Source of the DNA: Candidatus Hydrogenedentota bacterium
GTDB taxonomy: Bacteria; Hydrogenedentota; Hydrogenedentia; Hydrogenedentales; Hydrogenedentaceae
Length of the DNA: 64,000 bases
Reading direction: 5' to 3'
Assembly: GCA_026415215.1 (NCBI GenBank)
Contig: JAOAHN010000100.1
Location: 1-64,000 of the forward strand
The notes under the pieces were generated by a model. It was not told the origin of the DNA. It saw only the letters and a program-made list of their open reading frames with translations, and did no database searches. The translations under genes and the position numbers were made by a program. Positions 26,345 through 35,128 of this stretch are shown piece after piece; within the stretch, counting starts at the first letter, position 1; every line of letters starts with the position of its first letter.

Positions 26345-28435
26345 ATGGTTATAGAATCAATTTTACCTGCATTAGGGATGTGCTTACTATGTGGAACATC
26401 CCTGCTGCCCCCAGATTTTACTCCACCTGCGGTTCCACTCATAGTCCACGACCCCTACACAAGCACATGGATTTTTGGACACGACCCCGTAGCAGATTGG
26501 ACCCGCCATTGGACAGGTAAAGAAAGAACCTTGGCTGGATTGATTAGAATTGATGGTGAGACCTATAGATTTCTTGGTCCCCGTGAAATTTGTGAAAAAG
26601 CTCTGTCTTTAGTCAAATTCTATGTTTATCCTACTCGCACCATCTACACTTATGAGAATGAAAAAATTAGGTTAGTGTTAACATTTACAACACCCATGCT
26701 ACCTTATGACTACAAATACTTATCTGCTCCAGTAACTTTTATAGAGTTTGAGACCACATCAAAAGATGTAAAAGAACACACCATAGAAATTTACTTAGAT
26801 GTAGGTATTGAATGGTGTGTAGATTCTAACGAACAAATGGTAACTTGGGAAAAGCCAACCCCAAATGGAAATATCACTTTACTTAAGGCTGGCTCTGTAG
26901 AGCAACCTATTTTGGAAAAGTCAGGTGATAATAGAAGGATAGATTGGGGATACTTATACTTAGTTGTGCCATCATCTCCCGAATTTTCAACAAAGATTGG
27001 ACAACGAAATAAAAACATTGCACAATTCAACAGTGATGGAAGGGTCTACGGTGAACCTGATATAAATCCACCTATAAAGCCTGCACAGAACTCAGTAGCG
27101 TTAAGCTCTTCACTTTCTATTAGTGTCCCTTCGAATGTGCCGGTATCAAGATATTTAGTCATTGCTTATGATGACATATATTCCATAGAGTTCTTCGGTG
27201 AAAAATTAAGGCCATGGTATTATAAAGAATACGGTGAGGATTTTATTCTACTTTTAAATAACATATACAAGGAATACCCAAATATCAAGGAAAAATGCAG
27301 TGCATGGGATGAGGAGGTTTTATCTAACGCTTGCGGAATTGTAGGTAAACAATACTCAGCGTTAGTAGGGCTTACTTATAGGCATGTTTTCGGAAGCGGT
27401 AAAATAGTTGTGGGCAAGGAGGGTAGACCTCTCTACTTCCACAAAGAAAACTTTTCAAACGGGTGCATAGCTACTGTTGATGTATCCTATCCCGCGTCGC
27501 CCTTCTTTGCTCTATTTGCACCCGCACTATTAAGGGGAATGCTTGAACCTATTTTCCTCTATGCGAGGACACCAGATTGGATATTCGAATTTGCCCCGCA
27601 CGATGTAGGAACATATCCAAAAGCTAATGGACAAGTATATGGTAGAGAGAACGGGAAACTCCTACTTGAATCCCAAATGCCTGTAGAAGAATGTGGAAAT
27701 ATGATTTTGATGACAGCACTCCTTGCAGAAGCTGAGGGGTCTATCGAATACGCTCGTGAGCACTGGGATTTACTCGAGAAATGGGCGAATTACCTCAAAG
27801 AGCATGGTAGAGACCCCGAGAATCAACTCTGCACGGATGATTTTGCAGGGCATCTCGCACATAACACCAACTTATCCCTTAAGGCAATCGTAGCATTAGG
27901 GGCATTTGCCAAGCTCAGCAAACAGAGACATCTTGCATACGCAGATGAATGGGAAAAACTCGCAAGGGAGATGGCACAAGATTGGGTTCATCGTGCCAGG
28001 GATGGAGATAAGTTCAAACTTACTTTTGACCGACCAGGAACTTGGAGTATGAAATATAATCTCGTTTGGGATAAAATACTCAACCTTAATCTATTCTCTC
28101 CAGAAATAGCCAGGTTAGAGCTTGCACACTACAAGAAAGTTCAAAATACTTATGGGCTACCTCTTGATTGCAGAAAAGACTATACAAAAGTTGACTGGCT
28201 AATCTGGTGTGCTACTCTTACACAAAGTCGAGAAGATTTCGATGCACTATATCAACCTTTCTACAGATTTCTCAATGAAACACCTGACAAGATTCCTCTC
28301 ACAGATTGGTATGATACAAAAACAGCAAAGTGTATTGGCTTTCGTGCCAGACCAGTTATAGGTGGGATTTTTCTCCCGTATCTATACCACGAAAAGATAT
28401 GGAAAGAATTCGCAAACAAGTCCCAAAAGTTTTGA
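26345..28435 (+). CDS. Glutaminase-A-like protein (DUF4964/DUF5127/DUF4965/DUF1793)
   Basis: The 696-residue protein starts with a short signal-like helix (MVIESILPALGMCLLCG), then the domain order I know from fungal and bacterial GtaA-like proteins. The opening is PAVPLIVHDPYTSTWIFG. A beta-rich DUF5127-like middle has the DVGIEW core. A (alpha/alpha) barrel follows, with the markers FAPHDVGTYPKANGQVYG, MPVEECGNMILM and DDFAGHLAHNTNLS. Extracellular glutaminase activity is known for one fungal member; most bacterial ones are uncharacterised and sit with glycan genes. ATG 26345 is chosen for CAGGAG 8 bases upstream; the frame from 26327 lacks a site. Confidence 0.85.
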   Translation: MVIESILPALGMCLLCGTSLLPPDFTPPAVPLIVHDPYTSTWIFGHDPVADWTRHWTGKERTLAGLIRIDGETYRFLGPREICEKALSLVKFYVYPTRTIYTYENEKIRLVLTFTTPMLPYDYKYLSAPVTFIEFETTSKDVKEHTIEIYLDVGIEWCVDSNEQMVTWEKPTPNGNITLLKAGSVEQPILEKSGDNRRIDWGYLYLVVPSSPEFSTKIGQRNKNIAQFNSDGRVYGEPDINPPIKPAQNSVALSSSLSISVPSNVPVSRYLVIAYDDIYSIEFFGEKLRPWYYKEYGEDFILLLNNIYKEYPNIKEKCSAWDEEVLSNACGIVGKQYSALVGLTYRHVFGSGKIVVGKEGRPLYFHKENFSNGCIATVDVSYPASPFFALFAPALLRGMLEPIFLYARTPDWIFEFAPHDVGTYPKANGQVYGRENGKLLLESQMPVEECGNMILMTALLAEAEGSIEYAREHWDLLEKWANYLKEHGRDPENQLCTDDFAGHLAHNTNLSLKAIVALGAFAKLSKQRHLAYADEWEKLAREMAQDWVHRARDGDKFKLTFDRPGTWSMKYNLVWDKILNLNLFSPEIARLELAHYKKVQNTYGLPLDCRKDYTKVDWLIWCATLTQSREDFDALYQPFYRFLNETPDKIPLTDWYDTKTAKCIGFRARPVIGGIFLPYLYHEKIWKEFANKSQKF

Positions 28436-28446
28436 GAATATTCAAG

Positions 28447-30102
28447 TCAATACGGTGTGATACCATAAACATTATCAGTAGAAAAGACCGCAACTACATT
28501 GTCTGAGTAAACTATTTGCAATTGCGAGATTGAACGGAGAAGAGAATACTCAGGGTCGGCGTTATGGACGATAATGTATTTCACTCTTTCCTCCTTCAAA
28601 GAGTATAAGAAGTCCGAGTATTTCTTCTCTCTCAGAGTCGACCAAATTTCATTGTATTTATCTATATACTTAGATAATTCCGTATAGGGATTTAGATAAA
28701 ACATAAATATGTAGACTAACTTTCTCCCGGCAGGTAACACAGCCCTTACACCAAGCACCTCATCACACAGAATCTTATCCTGAGGTAATGTGTTTTCAAT
28801 AATCCAATGATATACTCCATCATATTTCTGTGACTCCGCTACCAAATCATTTTCCACCCTCCCGCGAGTCAACTCACTAAAAGGAGGGAGTAAATCAAAA
28901 GAATAAAGATACCCACTTATTAAAATAGAGATGATAAGGACTATCAGAGAGAAAAATAATTGAATAAGATTTCCATTTCCCAGGACTGGAAGTATAAGGG
29001 GAACTTTATTCGCAAGCCATTTTACAAGGGATGAAACGCCGTATCCAAAAAAGAGCCCTATTAGTATATGGAGAGAAACAAAGGTATGATGTAGAGGATA
29101 AGGAGCCGGGATAATGTATCCGAAAGCATAAGAAACTTGGCAAAAAATTTGATATAAACCCACGCACACTACCGCAAAACACCAAACTTTTAATAGGTAA
29201 ATCCTACTATCTTTCCGCTTGAAAAGGAATATAAGTAAAGAGATGCTACCTACTGTAGTAAAGGCATTGACACTCTTACCTAATGTATTAAGGATTTTGT
29301 CAAACTCAAGCACAGGTGTAAGGTATAGCGAAGGGTAAGGATTTTTAATAATCATCTTATATTTCAACAATATAGGAAGCCAATATACACTGCTCACTAA
29401 TAAAGCAACCAATAGAATTATAAAAACATACCGGGTCTTACTAATTATCTCCCTAATATTAAAGTGAATTAATTCTCTTTTGTTTTCCAACATAGCTATA
29501 ATGATTAGAATCAGCACACCTTCGAGAAATGCGGAAGTATGCGTTAAAAAAGTTATTCCTAATAAAATTCCTGAGAAATATAAAAAGGCAGTCTTATCTG
29601 ATTCCTTGTATACAAGATAACTCGCCACGAAGAAGAGGAAAAACGCTTTTCCGATATGTGTAGCATATAACCAGGGCACATAACAACCGTAAATCCATTC
29701 AGGTAGTAATGGGTGCCTTGCAAATATGCAGTAACACAATGCTGCTAATCCAGCTATGGGACCGCCTATTTTGCCGGAAAATAGCATCACTGAAACAGGG
29801 AGCAGAAGTGCGAGAAAAGGGCCTATCCTTACATAAGTTTCTGGTAGGGGGGTGTGTAGAATTTTTCCAAAGATTGCTATTACAAAACCTAAAAAGGGAT
29901 TGTACCAATTTATCTCATTTTCTATTATTGGGTCATAGGGGAATTGACCATCATATATCGTTTGAGCTATACCTATATCCCGCAGTGCATCCCAACTAAA
30001 GGGCCACGAGAATGGTCCCGCACTTATCACAGCAACAATAAGAGCAGATACTAAAAACCCAACCTCTATAATGACTATAATCCACTTAAAAGCACTGGTC
30101 AT
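28447..30102 (-). CDS. GT-C-type membrane glycosyltransferase-like protein
   Basis: 551 residues with about 11-13 membrane helices and a soluble C-terminal tail (about 430-551). The first periplasmic loop contains WDALRDIGIAQ, matching the acidic catalytic position of GT-C lipid-sugar transferases. Aromatic loops (IYGCYVPWLYATHIGKAFF) are typical of that fold. A polyprenyl-phosphate-sugar donor and an envelope glycan acceptor are inferred, not shown. ispA ends 40 bases upstream on the same strand, so the polyprenyl link may be functional. No known subfamily is recognised, and an unrelated transporter cannot be excluded. Confidence 0.6.
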   Translation of the reverse strand: MTSAFKWIIVIIEVGFLVSALIVAVISAGPFSWPFSWDALRDIGIAQTIYDGQFPYDPIIENEINWYNPFLGFVIAIFGKILHTPLPETYVRIGPFLALLLPVSVMLFSGKIGGPIAGLAALCYCIFARHPLLPEWIYGCYVPWLYATHIGKAFFLFFVASYLVYKESDKTAFLYFSGILLGITFLTHTSAFLEGVLILIIIAMLENKRELIHFNIREIISKTRYVFIILLVALLVSSVYWLPILLKYKMIIKNPYPSLYLTPVLEFDKILNTLGKSVNAFTTVGSISLLIFLFKRKDSRIYLLKVWCFAVVCVGLYQIFCQVSYAFGYIIPAPYPLHHTFVSLHILIGLFFGYGVSSLVKWLANKVPLILPVLGNGNLIQLFFSLIVLIISILISGYLYSFDLLPPFSELTRGRVENDLVAESQKYDGVYHWIIENTLPQDKILCDEVLGVRAVLPAGRKLVYIFMFYLNPYTELSKYIDKYNEIWSTLREKKYSDFLYSLKEERVKYIIVHNADPEYSLLRSISQLQIVYSDNVVAVFSTDNVYGITPY

Positions 30103-30142
30103 CTTTTACCCTGGTCGATAAAACTTAGTCCAGCCAAGATGT

Positions 30143-31039
30143 TCACTTCTCTCTGTATATCACATACCAGGCGAGATTCCTAAGGGGGTCTGCCCTGGTA
30201 TCATACTTGTGCAAAGAGTCTACAGCCCTCTTGATATGGTCTAAGGCAAGCTCTCTTGATTTGTCAACACCTAAAAGGAAAGGATAAGTAGACTTCTTAT
30301 TTTTCTCATCGGTTCCGGTGGGTTTCCCCATCTTCTTAGCATCCCCAACTACATTTAGAATATCATCTACTATTTGAAAAGCGATTCCTAAATTTTCTCC
30401 ATATTCCGTGATTGTCTCTATATCCTCTTTCTCCGCATTAGATATAAGTGCCCCAGCTCGTAATGAGACTGTTATAAGGGAACCGGTTTTCAACCTATGT
30501 ATTTCCTTTAACTTCTGAAGGGGAATCTGTTTGCCTTCCGCCTCGAGATCCATAAATTGCCCACCTACCATTCCTTTAATTCCTGCGGAACCTGCAACCT
30601 CAACTACTACTTCTGGGTGTCCGGTGCGTCCGAGAAGTTCAAATGCAAGGGTAAGCAAGCCATCACCTGCGAGAAGTGCAATAGCCTCGCCGTAAACCTT
30701 ATGCAAGGTTGGTTTGCCTCTACGGAAATCGTCATTGTCAAGTGCTGGTAGGTCATCGTGGATGAGAGAATATGTATGAATCATTTCAATTGCAGATGCT
30801 ACTAATTTTGCTTTCTCCAAATCTCCATCAAAGAGCTCTACGGAAGCAAACACGAGTGTAGGTCTGAATCTCTTTCCACCTGCAAAAAGGCTATATTTCA
30901 TCGCCTCTATAAGCACTTCGGTAGACCCATTTACACTCGCAAGATAACCTTGCATCGCCTCGTCTACTATTTTACTCTTTTCTCTTAAGTACTGCTCTAC
31001 AGTCTGTTTAATATATTCCTCTTTAGAAATATCAATCAT
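30143..31039 (-). CDS. ispA: Short-chain polyprenyl diphosphate synthase (farnesyl/geranylgeranyl)
   Basis: Condenses isopentenyl diphosphate with allylic diphosphates, giving C15/C20 precursors for undecaprenyl and quinones. The 298 residues have GGKRFRP, the first aspartate motif DDLPALDND, GQFMDLEAEG, KTGSL, and the second aspartate motif DDILNVVGD. Its last Asp is Asn, a variant I recall in related bacterial enzymes. The C-terminus ends in IYREK, near the usual [FY]xxR[DE]. The start codon overlaps the xseB stop by one base (TAATG), the widespread xseA-xseB-ispA order. The chain-length-setting residues were not resolved. Confidence 0.92.
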   Translation of the reverse strand: MIDISKEEYIKQTVEQYLREKSKIVDEAMQGYLASVNGSTEVLIEAMKYSLFAGGKRFRPTLVFASVELFDGDLEKAKLVASAIEMIHTYSLIHDDLPALDNDDFRRGKPTLHKVYGEAIALLAGDGLLTLAFELLGRTGHPEVVVEVAGSAGIKGMVGGQFMDLEAEGKQIPLQKLKEIHRLKTGSLITVSLRAGALISNAEKEDIETITEYGENLGIAFQIVDDILNVVGDAKKMGKPTGTDEKNKKSTYPFLLGVDKSRELALDHIKRAVDSLHKYDTRADPLRNLAWYVIYREK

Positions 31040-31425
31040 TAGAAAGGCAAATCTCCTTCTACATTTTGTTCATCATTATTTTTCGATCCATCTTCTTTAC
31101 GCTTGCTCTCTAAACCGCCAAGATGCGATGTTGAATTCCCTTTTGACTCTTTAACACTTTCATTTTGCTCAAACTCCTCCGCTACCACGAAAGGCCTCGC
31201 TTCCATTTCACCCTGCTCATTACGAATAAGAATATCAACCCTTCTCTCAGCCTCCGTGAGCGCCTTTTCACAAGTTCTCGCAAGTTTAATGCCTTCCTCA
31301 AACAACTTTAATGATTCCTCTAAACTCATCTCGCCTTTTTCCAACTTAGCCACAATCTCCTCTAATCTCTTCAAGTTCTTCTCAAAATCACTCAACTTAA
31401 TCTTTTCTTCATTTTTATCTTTCAT
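31039..31425 (-). CDS. xseB: Exodeoxyribonuclease VII small subunit
   Basis: 128 residues. The first 70 contain the diagnostic helical hairpin [20 protein letters not shown], then [19 protein letters not shown] and [12 protein letters not shown], which binds XseA. The C-terminal 55 residues are a polar extension, longer than the usual 75-85 residue protein and low in conservation. GGAGG lies 8 bases before the ATG, inside the end of xseA (6 bases between the genes). With XseA it degrades single-stranded DNA during repair. Confidence 0.92.
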   Translation of the reverse strand: MKDKNEEKIKLSDFEKNLKRLEEIVAKLEKGEMSLEESLKLFEEGIKLARTCEKALTEAERRVDILIRNEQGEMEARPFVVAEEFEQNESVKESKGNSTSHLGGLESKRKEDGSKNNDEQNVEGDLPF

Positions 31426-31431
31426 GTTTTG

Positions 31432-32811
31432 TTATCCTCCAACATTGTCATTTCCCTTAAATGGCAAAATTTCCTCTACTGTAACAGACGCTTCACCTTT
31501 GAAAAACCTAATATTCAATAAGTCTCCACGCTTTATCTGATTCGTTTCTTTAACTAAGACATGCTTGGGCTCAAGCCATACAAGGGAGTAGCCCCGACTC
31601 AAAACTCTAAGAGGGCTTAACACATCCAACTTGTTCAACATTGGGTAAAGCGTTATCCTCTTTTGATTGAGCAAAGACTTTATCCCTTGTTTAAGATGTT
31701 TCTCAGAAGAGATCAACCTTTCCCTAAGCAATCGGACTCGATTTAGCGGAGCCACTAATTGCAATCTATACTCTGCGTTCACAATTCTTTGAGAATATGC
31801 ATTTCTTTGCTTCTCCCACCATCTTTGGAGACTTTCAAAAAGATCCGCAAGATACTGCTTATCCTCGTTAATAATGTGTGAGATTTTATCGAATCCTCTG
31901 TGTTTAAGAAGAACCTCTAATTTATGAACATATTGATTTAGTATCATTGATATATTTCTTAGTAGTCTCTTCTCAAAATCCTTTATATTCTCAAGCAACT
32001 CCCTTTGTTCTCGAACTACCATCTCAGCTGCGGCAGAAGGTGTTGGTGCCCGCACATCCGCTGCAAAATCTGTAAGTGTATAGTCTATTTCATGTCCTAC
32101 CGCAGAAATTATCGGGGTCTTTGCCTCATAAACAGCTCTCACTACAATCTCTTCATTAAATGTCCACAAATCCTCAAGAGACCCACCTCCTCGCCCAACT
32201 ATAATTACATCTACCCCGTAATTATCAAGAAACTTAATTCCTGAGACGATTTCATTTGCGGATCCTTCCCCTTGCACTTTCGCAGGATACAAGACAATGT
32301 GCAAATTGGCAAAACGCCTGGAGAGAACCTTCAGTATATCTCGAATCGCTGCGCCAGTGGGCGAAGTGACTATACCTATTTTTCGCGGTAGAAAAGGTAA
32401 AGGCTTTTTATGAGCCTCATCAAACAAGCCTTCCTCAGCAAGTTTCTTCTTCAACTGCTCAAAAGCAATTTGAAGTGCTCCCATTCCTTTAGGCTCAATA
32501 TCCTCAACCACAATTTGATAAGTTCCCCGTTTACTATAAAGTGTTACCAAACCATAAGCAATCACTTCCATCCCGTTTTCTGGTCTAAACTTGAGCAAAG
32601 CAATACGGCTTGAAAACATTACCGCAGAGATTTCAGACCCTTCATCTTTTAATGTAAAGTAAGCATGTCCAGAGGTGTTTATCTTCCAATTTGAAACTTC
32701 GCCACTCACCCAGATATAGCCTAAAGAACCTTCTAAAAGATTTTTTACCGCTTCATTAAGCTCGGAAACCTTCCAAATTCGGCCCCCTACTTTTCCAAGG
32801 TCTACTGCCAT
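31432..32811 (-). CDS. xseA: Exodeoxyribonuclease VII large subunit
   Basis: Catalytic subunit of ExoVII. The 459 residues have the N-terminal OB-fold (about 10-110: VWVSGEVSNW-like GYIWVSGEVSNW, GHAYFTLKD), then the nuclease domain with KIGIVTSPTGAAIRD, the glycine-rich GRGGGSLEDLW, FNEE and ISAVGHEIDYTLTDFAADVRAPTPSAAAE, and finally a long coiled coil. All are standard. xseB and ispA follow in the same order as in many bacteria. The ATG used has no clear ribosome site, and a few residues of N-terminal uncertainty remain. Confidence 0.95.
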   Translation of the reverse strand: MAVDLGKVGGRIWKVSELNEAVKNLLEGSLGYIWVSGEVSNWKINTSGHAYFTLKDEGSEISAVMFSSRIALLKFRPENGMEVIAYGLVTLYSKRGTYQIVVEDIEPKGMGALQIAFEQLKKKLAEEGLFDEAHKKPLPFLPRKIGIVTSPTGAAIRDILKVLSRRFANLHIVLYPAKVQGEGSANEIVSGIKFLDNYGVDVIIVGRGGGSLEDLWTFNEEIVVRAVYEAKTPIISAVGHEIDYTLTDFAADVRAPTPSAAAEMVVREQRELLENIKDFEKRLLRNISMILNQYVHKLEVLLKHRGFDKISHIINEDKQYLADLFESLQRWWEKQRNAYSQRIVNAEYRLQLVAPLNRVRLLRERLISSEKHLKQGIKSLLNQKRITLYPMLNKLDVLSPLRVLSRGYSLVWLEPKHVLVKETNQIKRGDLLNIRFFKGEASVTVEEILPFKGNDNVGG

Positions 32812-32902
32812 CCTAAAAAGCCCTAAACTTTTTGTTTATGTTCCAATGTAAGAAATAAATTATAATCATTTTTGTTAAGATTAAAGAAATTGTGAGGTAA
32901 TT

Positions 32903-33631
32903 ATGATTTTATCTAATTCATTTGAAAAAAACTTCAAGAAGATCAAAAACAGTATAATACTATCCTCCAATTTAGCCATATTAACCACCTTTATCTTTGT
33001 GTCAGTTTCTACTCTTTCTTGCAAGCCGAAGGAGGCACCGCCACCAACTCCTACTCCGCATTCTAAAGAGGAGTTCTTAGCCCAACTCAGTCAAATCCTC
33101 GCTCCACTTAAGGAATATGTCCCTTTTAACCCGCAGGAACACAAAAAAGGAGGCCTCCCAGAACCAGTTAGATTAAAGGTGGTAGGAGATTTGTATAATT
33201 TTTTACAGCAATACGGAAATATCCCTGAAGCAAAAGAAGCATGTAAAGAGGTAGCTCAGGAAGTAGCCCAGTGGGCGAGATTAGCAAAAGACCAAAACAA
33301 ATGGATTCTCGCTCTCGCATGCATCGATGTCTTTGAGATGTTGGGTGCTAAAAGCTACACTTTGCAAAGACTCAAAGAAAGAGGAGAAAAATACATCTCT
33401 CAGCCCAAAGTGATAGTCCGGGGGTTCATCGAAGACGAAGAAACAAAAACTCTTAATATCTTCATTGAACTTGTTGATAGGAGAACTGGAGAAGTTAAGA
33501 AAATAATAGCAAGACCCGGCGAAGAAGTAGATGGTATCAGAATTATCGATATACCTGTCAAAAATGTAGTGCGCTTTGAATATATTCCTATTGAAGGATT
33601 ATTTTTTGAGGTAGAAGGACCAAAATTTTAG
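32903..33631 (+). CDS. Lipoprotein of unknown function
   Basis: 242 residues with a long N-terminus, a hydrophobic segment (about 24-39) and a lipobox-like VSTLSC with Cys at about 40, followed by a Pro/Thr-rich linker. The mature part is helical (about 55-150) and ends in a beta-rich domain (residues about 165-242, VIVRGFIEDEETKTLNIFIE and the following EVKKIIARPGEEVDGIRI). No family recognised. GAGG precedes the ATG. Divergent from xseA, with about 90 bases between them. Confidence 0.75.
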   Translation: MILSNSFEKNFKKIKNSIILSSNLAILTTFIFVSVSTLSCKPKEAPPPTPTPHSKEEFLAQLSQILAPLKEYVPFNPQEHKKGGLPEPVRLKVVGDLYNFLQQYGNIPEAKEACKEVAQEVAQWARLAKDQNKWILALACIDVFEMLGAKSYTLQRLKERGEKYISQPKVIVRGFIEDEETKTLNIFIELVDRRTGEVKKIIARPGEEVDGIRIIDIPVKNVVRFEYIPIEGLFFEVEGPKF

Positions 33632-33756
33632 TCAGAAAAAATCTCCATCCCACCATCTATTTTTAGAAATAAGTCCCAACAAATAATCAAAACATAACTT
33701 TTAAATCATCAAATTGTGGTTAGTGACGCAAAAAATCAAGGATGGGATTTTATTTC

Positions 33757-34041
33757 CTACGAAGATTGAGACTTTTTCAGTTGTTGGAGTCTCATTTTTT
33801 GGATACCCTTTGGTGCTTTTGTAAATTTGCCCGCGCGGATATATCTTGCACAAACCCGAATTCGATGAACCCTCCCATTCTCATCTATTACACGAATCTT
33901 TTGTAAATTAGGCTTCCATCTACGCTTTGTTATCCCAGTCACATGTTGACCTATTCCACCTTTTCTCTTCGCCTTCCCTCTACGGACTATTTTGTTTCCA
34001 TAGATTGGCTTTTTACCACTGAACTCACATGAGAACGCCAT
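33757..34041 (-). CDS. rpmB: Ribosomal protein bL28
   Basis: The 94-residue basic protein follows the family pattern: CEFSGKKPIYGNKIVRRGKA near the start (family C-x-x-[CT]G), SHxxxKTKRRW-like HVTGITKRRWKPNLQKIRV in the middle, and a C-terminal VCARYIRAGKF. It has a good GAAGGGG ribosome site and its own promoter (34155-34183). It stands alone, as is common for rpmB outside the rpmB-rpmG pair. The C-terminus is longer than the shortest bL28 and rich in Lys/Gln. Confidence 0.95.
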   Translation of the reverse strand: MAFSCEFSGKKPIYGNKIVRRGKAKRKGGIGQHVTGITKRRWKPNLQKIRVIDENGRVHRIRVCARYIRAGKFTKAPKGIQKMRLQQLKKSQSS

Positions 34042-34123
34042 TTTACAACCCCTTCTCTATATATCTTCTAATTTCACCTTCTTCGCAAATCTAATGTCAT
34101 CTATTCGAAAAGTAATATACCTA

Positions 34124-34165
34124 ATTGATATAATCCGTTCTCAAAAGAGGTTATATTATATCAAT
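34124..34165. repeat. 11-bp inverted repeat holding two facing -10 elements
   Basis: ATTGATATAAT (34124-34134) and its exact reverse complement (34155-34165) are 20 bases apart. Each arm contains TATAAT read in its own direction, so facing promoters for rpmB (minus) and the downstream lipoprotein (plus) may overlap here. Confidence 0.5.
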
Positions 34166-34183
34166 ATTAAGCGTGTAAAGCAA
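34155..34183 (-). promoter_or_regulatory. rpmB promoter
   Basis: On the minus strand, -35 TTGCTT (34183-34178) and a perfect -10 TATAAT (34160-34155) are separated by 17 bases. The predicted start, near 34148, gives a leader of about 107 bases. Confidence 0.7.
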
Positions 34184-34225
34184 GTTTAGAATAACAGTTA
34201 GTAGACCCTCCGTTAGGCATAAAAA

Positions 34226-35092
34226 ATGATTACATTTCTCTCATCTACCTCAAAGAACAAAAATTTTTTAGCTTCAGCAACTTTAGTAATTTCTATTATA
34301 ACTTTATCGTGTGTAAGGTGGGGTAGGCCATTAGAAAGAATATCAATAAACGAAGGCAATATTAGAATTGAAGAAATAATAAAAGATTTAAGAGAAAATG
34401 ATAACCTTATAAAATCTCTGAGAGGAAGGGGGACTTTTACTCTAAAGACCCCCCAGTTAGACACCGTGTATCAGCTTCATCAAAGCGACATAGAATTTAA
34501 TCATCCAGATTATCTACACGCTGTAGGAAGGAAATACACCGCAGTGGTATTGAAACTTACTTGTTACAAGGATGAATTTCTCATTGAACTACCTACAGAA
34601 AAGAGATACTACTATTCCAGAGGGGGCGAATACTTTGAGCATTCGGGCGCAGAGGCAACTCCACTTGATATATTTAGGGAAATGCTCCTTACTGGCGACT
34701 GGGATAAGATTAAATTACAATCGATCGAGCTCTCCAAATACGACAGTGTGAGCCAAACTGCAGAGCTGATAATATACTCCGAAGGGAATCGAACCTACCC
34801 GCTAAGGAAAATAAAGGTTCAAGGGAAACCATGGGTAATAATAGAGACAGAACGCTACTCTCCTACCGGCACATTGATCGCCAAAACAAACCGATCGGAT
34901 TACCGACTATCGGAAGATGGTGTTAAGTTCCCATCTGTAATCCAATGCGAATTTCCCCAAGAAAACGCCTTTATGGGCATCAAAATTAATAAGTGCGTTT
35001 TCAATACCCCAGTGAAACCAAGCACAACTCGCTTAAAAAAAATAGTGAGCAATCTTATAAAGGAGAAGTATTCTCCTCTTGAATTAGAGTAA
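34226..35092 (+). CDS. LolA-like/DUF4292-type lipoprotein
   Basis: 288 residues. A signal segment ends in the lipobox-like ISIITLSC (Cys about 29). The mature chain alternates beta-strands in the pattern of LolA/LppX half-barrels: LIKSLRGRGTFTLKTP, then IEFNHPDYLHAVGRKYTAVV, then FLIELPTEKRYYYSRGG, and a late DYRLSEDGVKFPSVIQCEFP. That fold carries a lipid acyl chain. Role inferred: periplasmic lipoprotein handling. No strong ribosome site is seen. rlmN follows after 36 bases and is likely co-transcribed. Confidence 0.7.
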   Translation: MITFLSSTSKNKNFLASATLVISIITLSCVRWGRPLERISINEGNIRIEEIIKDLRENDNLIKSLRGRGTFTLKTPQLDTVYQLHQSDIEFNHPDYLHAVGRKYTAVVLKLTCYKDEFLIELPTEKRYYYSRGGEYFEHSGAEATPLDIFREMLLTGDWDKIKLQSIELSKYDSVSQTAELIIYSEGNRTYPLRKIKVQGKPWVIIETERYSPTGTLIAKTNRSDYRLSEDGVKFPSVIQCEFPQENAFMGIKINKCVFNTPVKPSTTRLKKIVSNLIKEKYSPLELE

Positions 35093-35128
35093 TCTTGAAA
35101 GACTGTATGGAAAATCAGAGGAATAGAT

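Noticed and set aside
30374-30400. IspA DDILN instead of DDILD as a catalytic defect
   Set aside because: I recall Asn at this place in several related bacterial prenyl synthases, and the first two Asp are kept.
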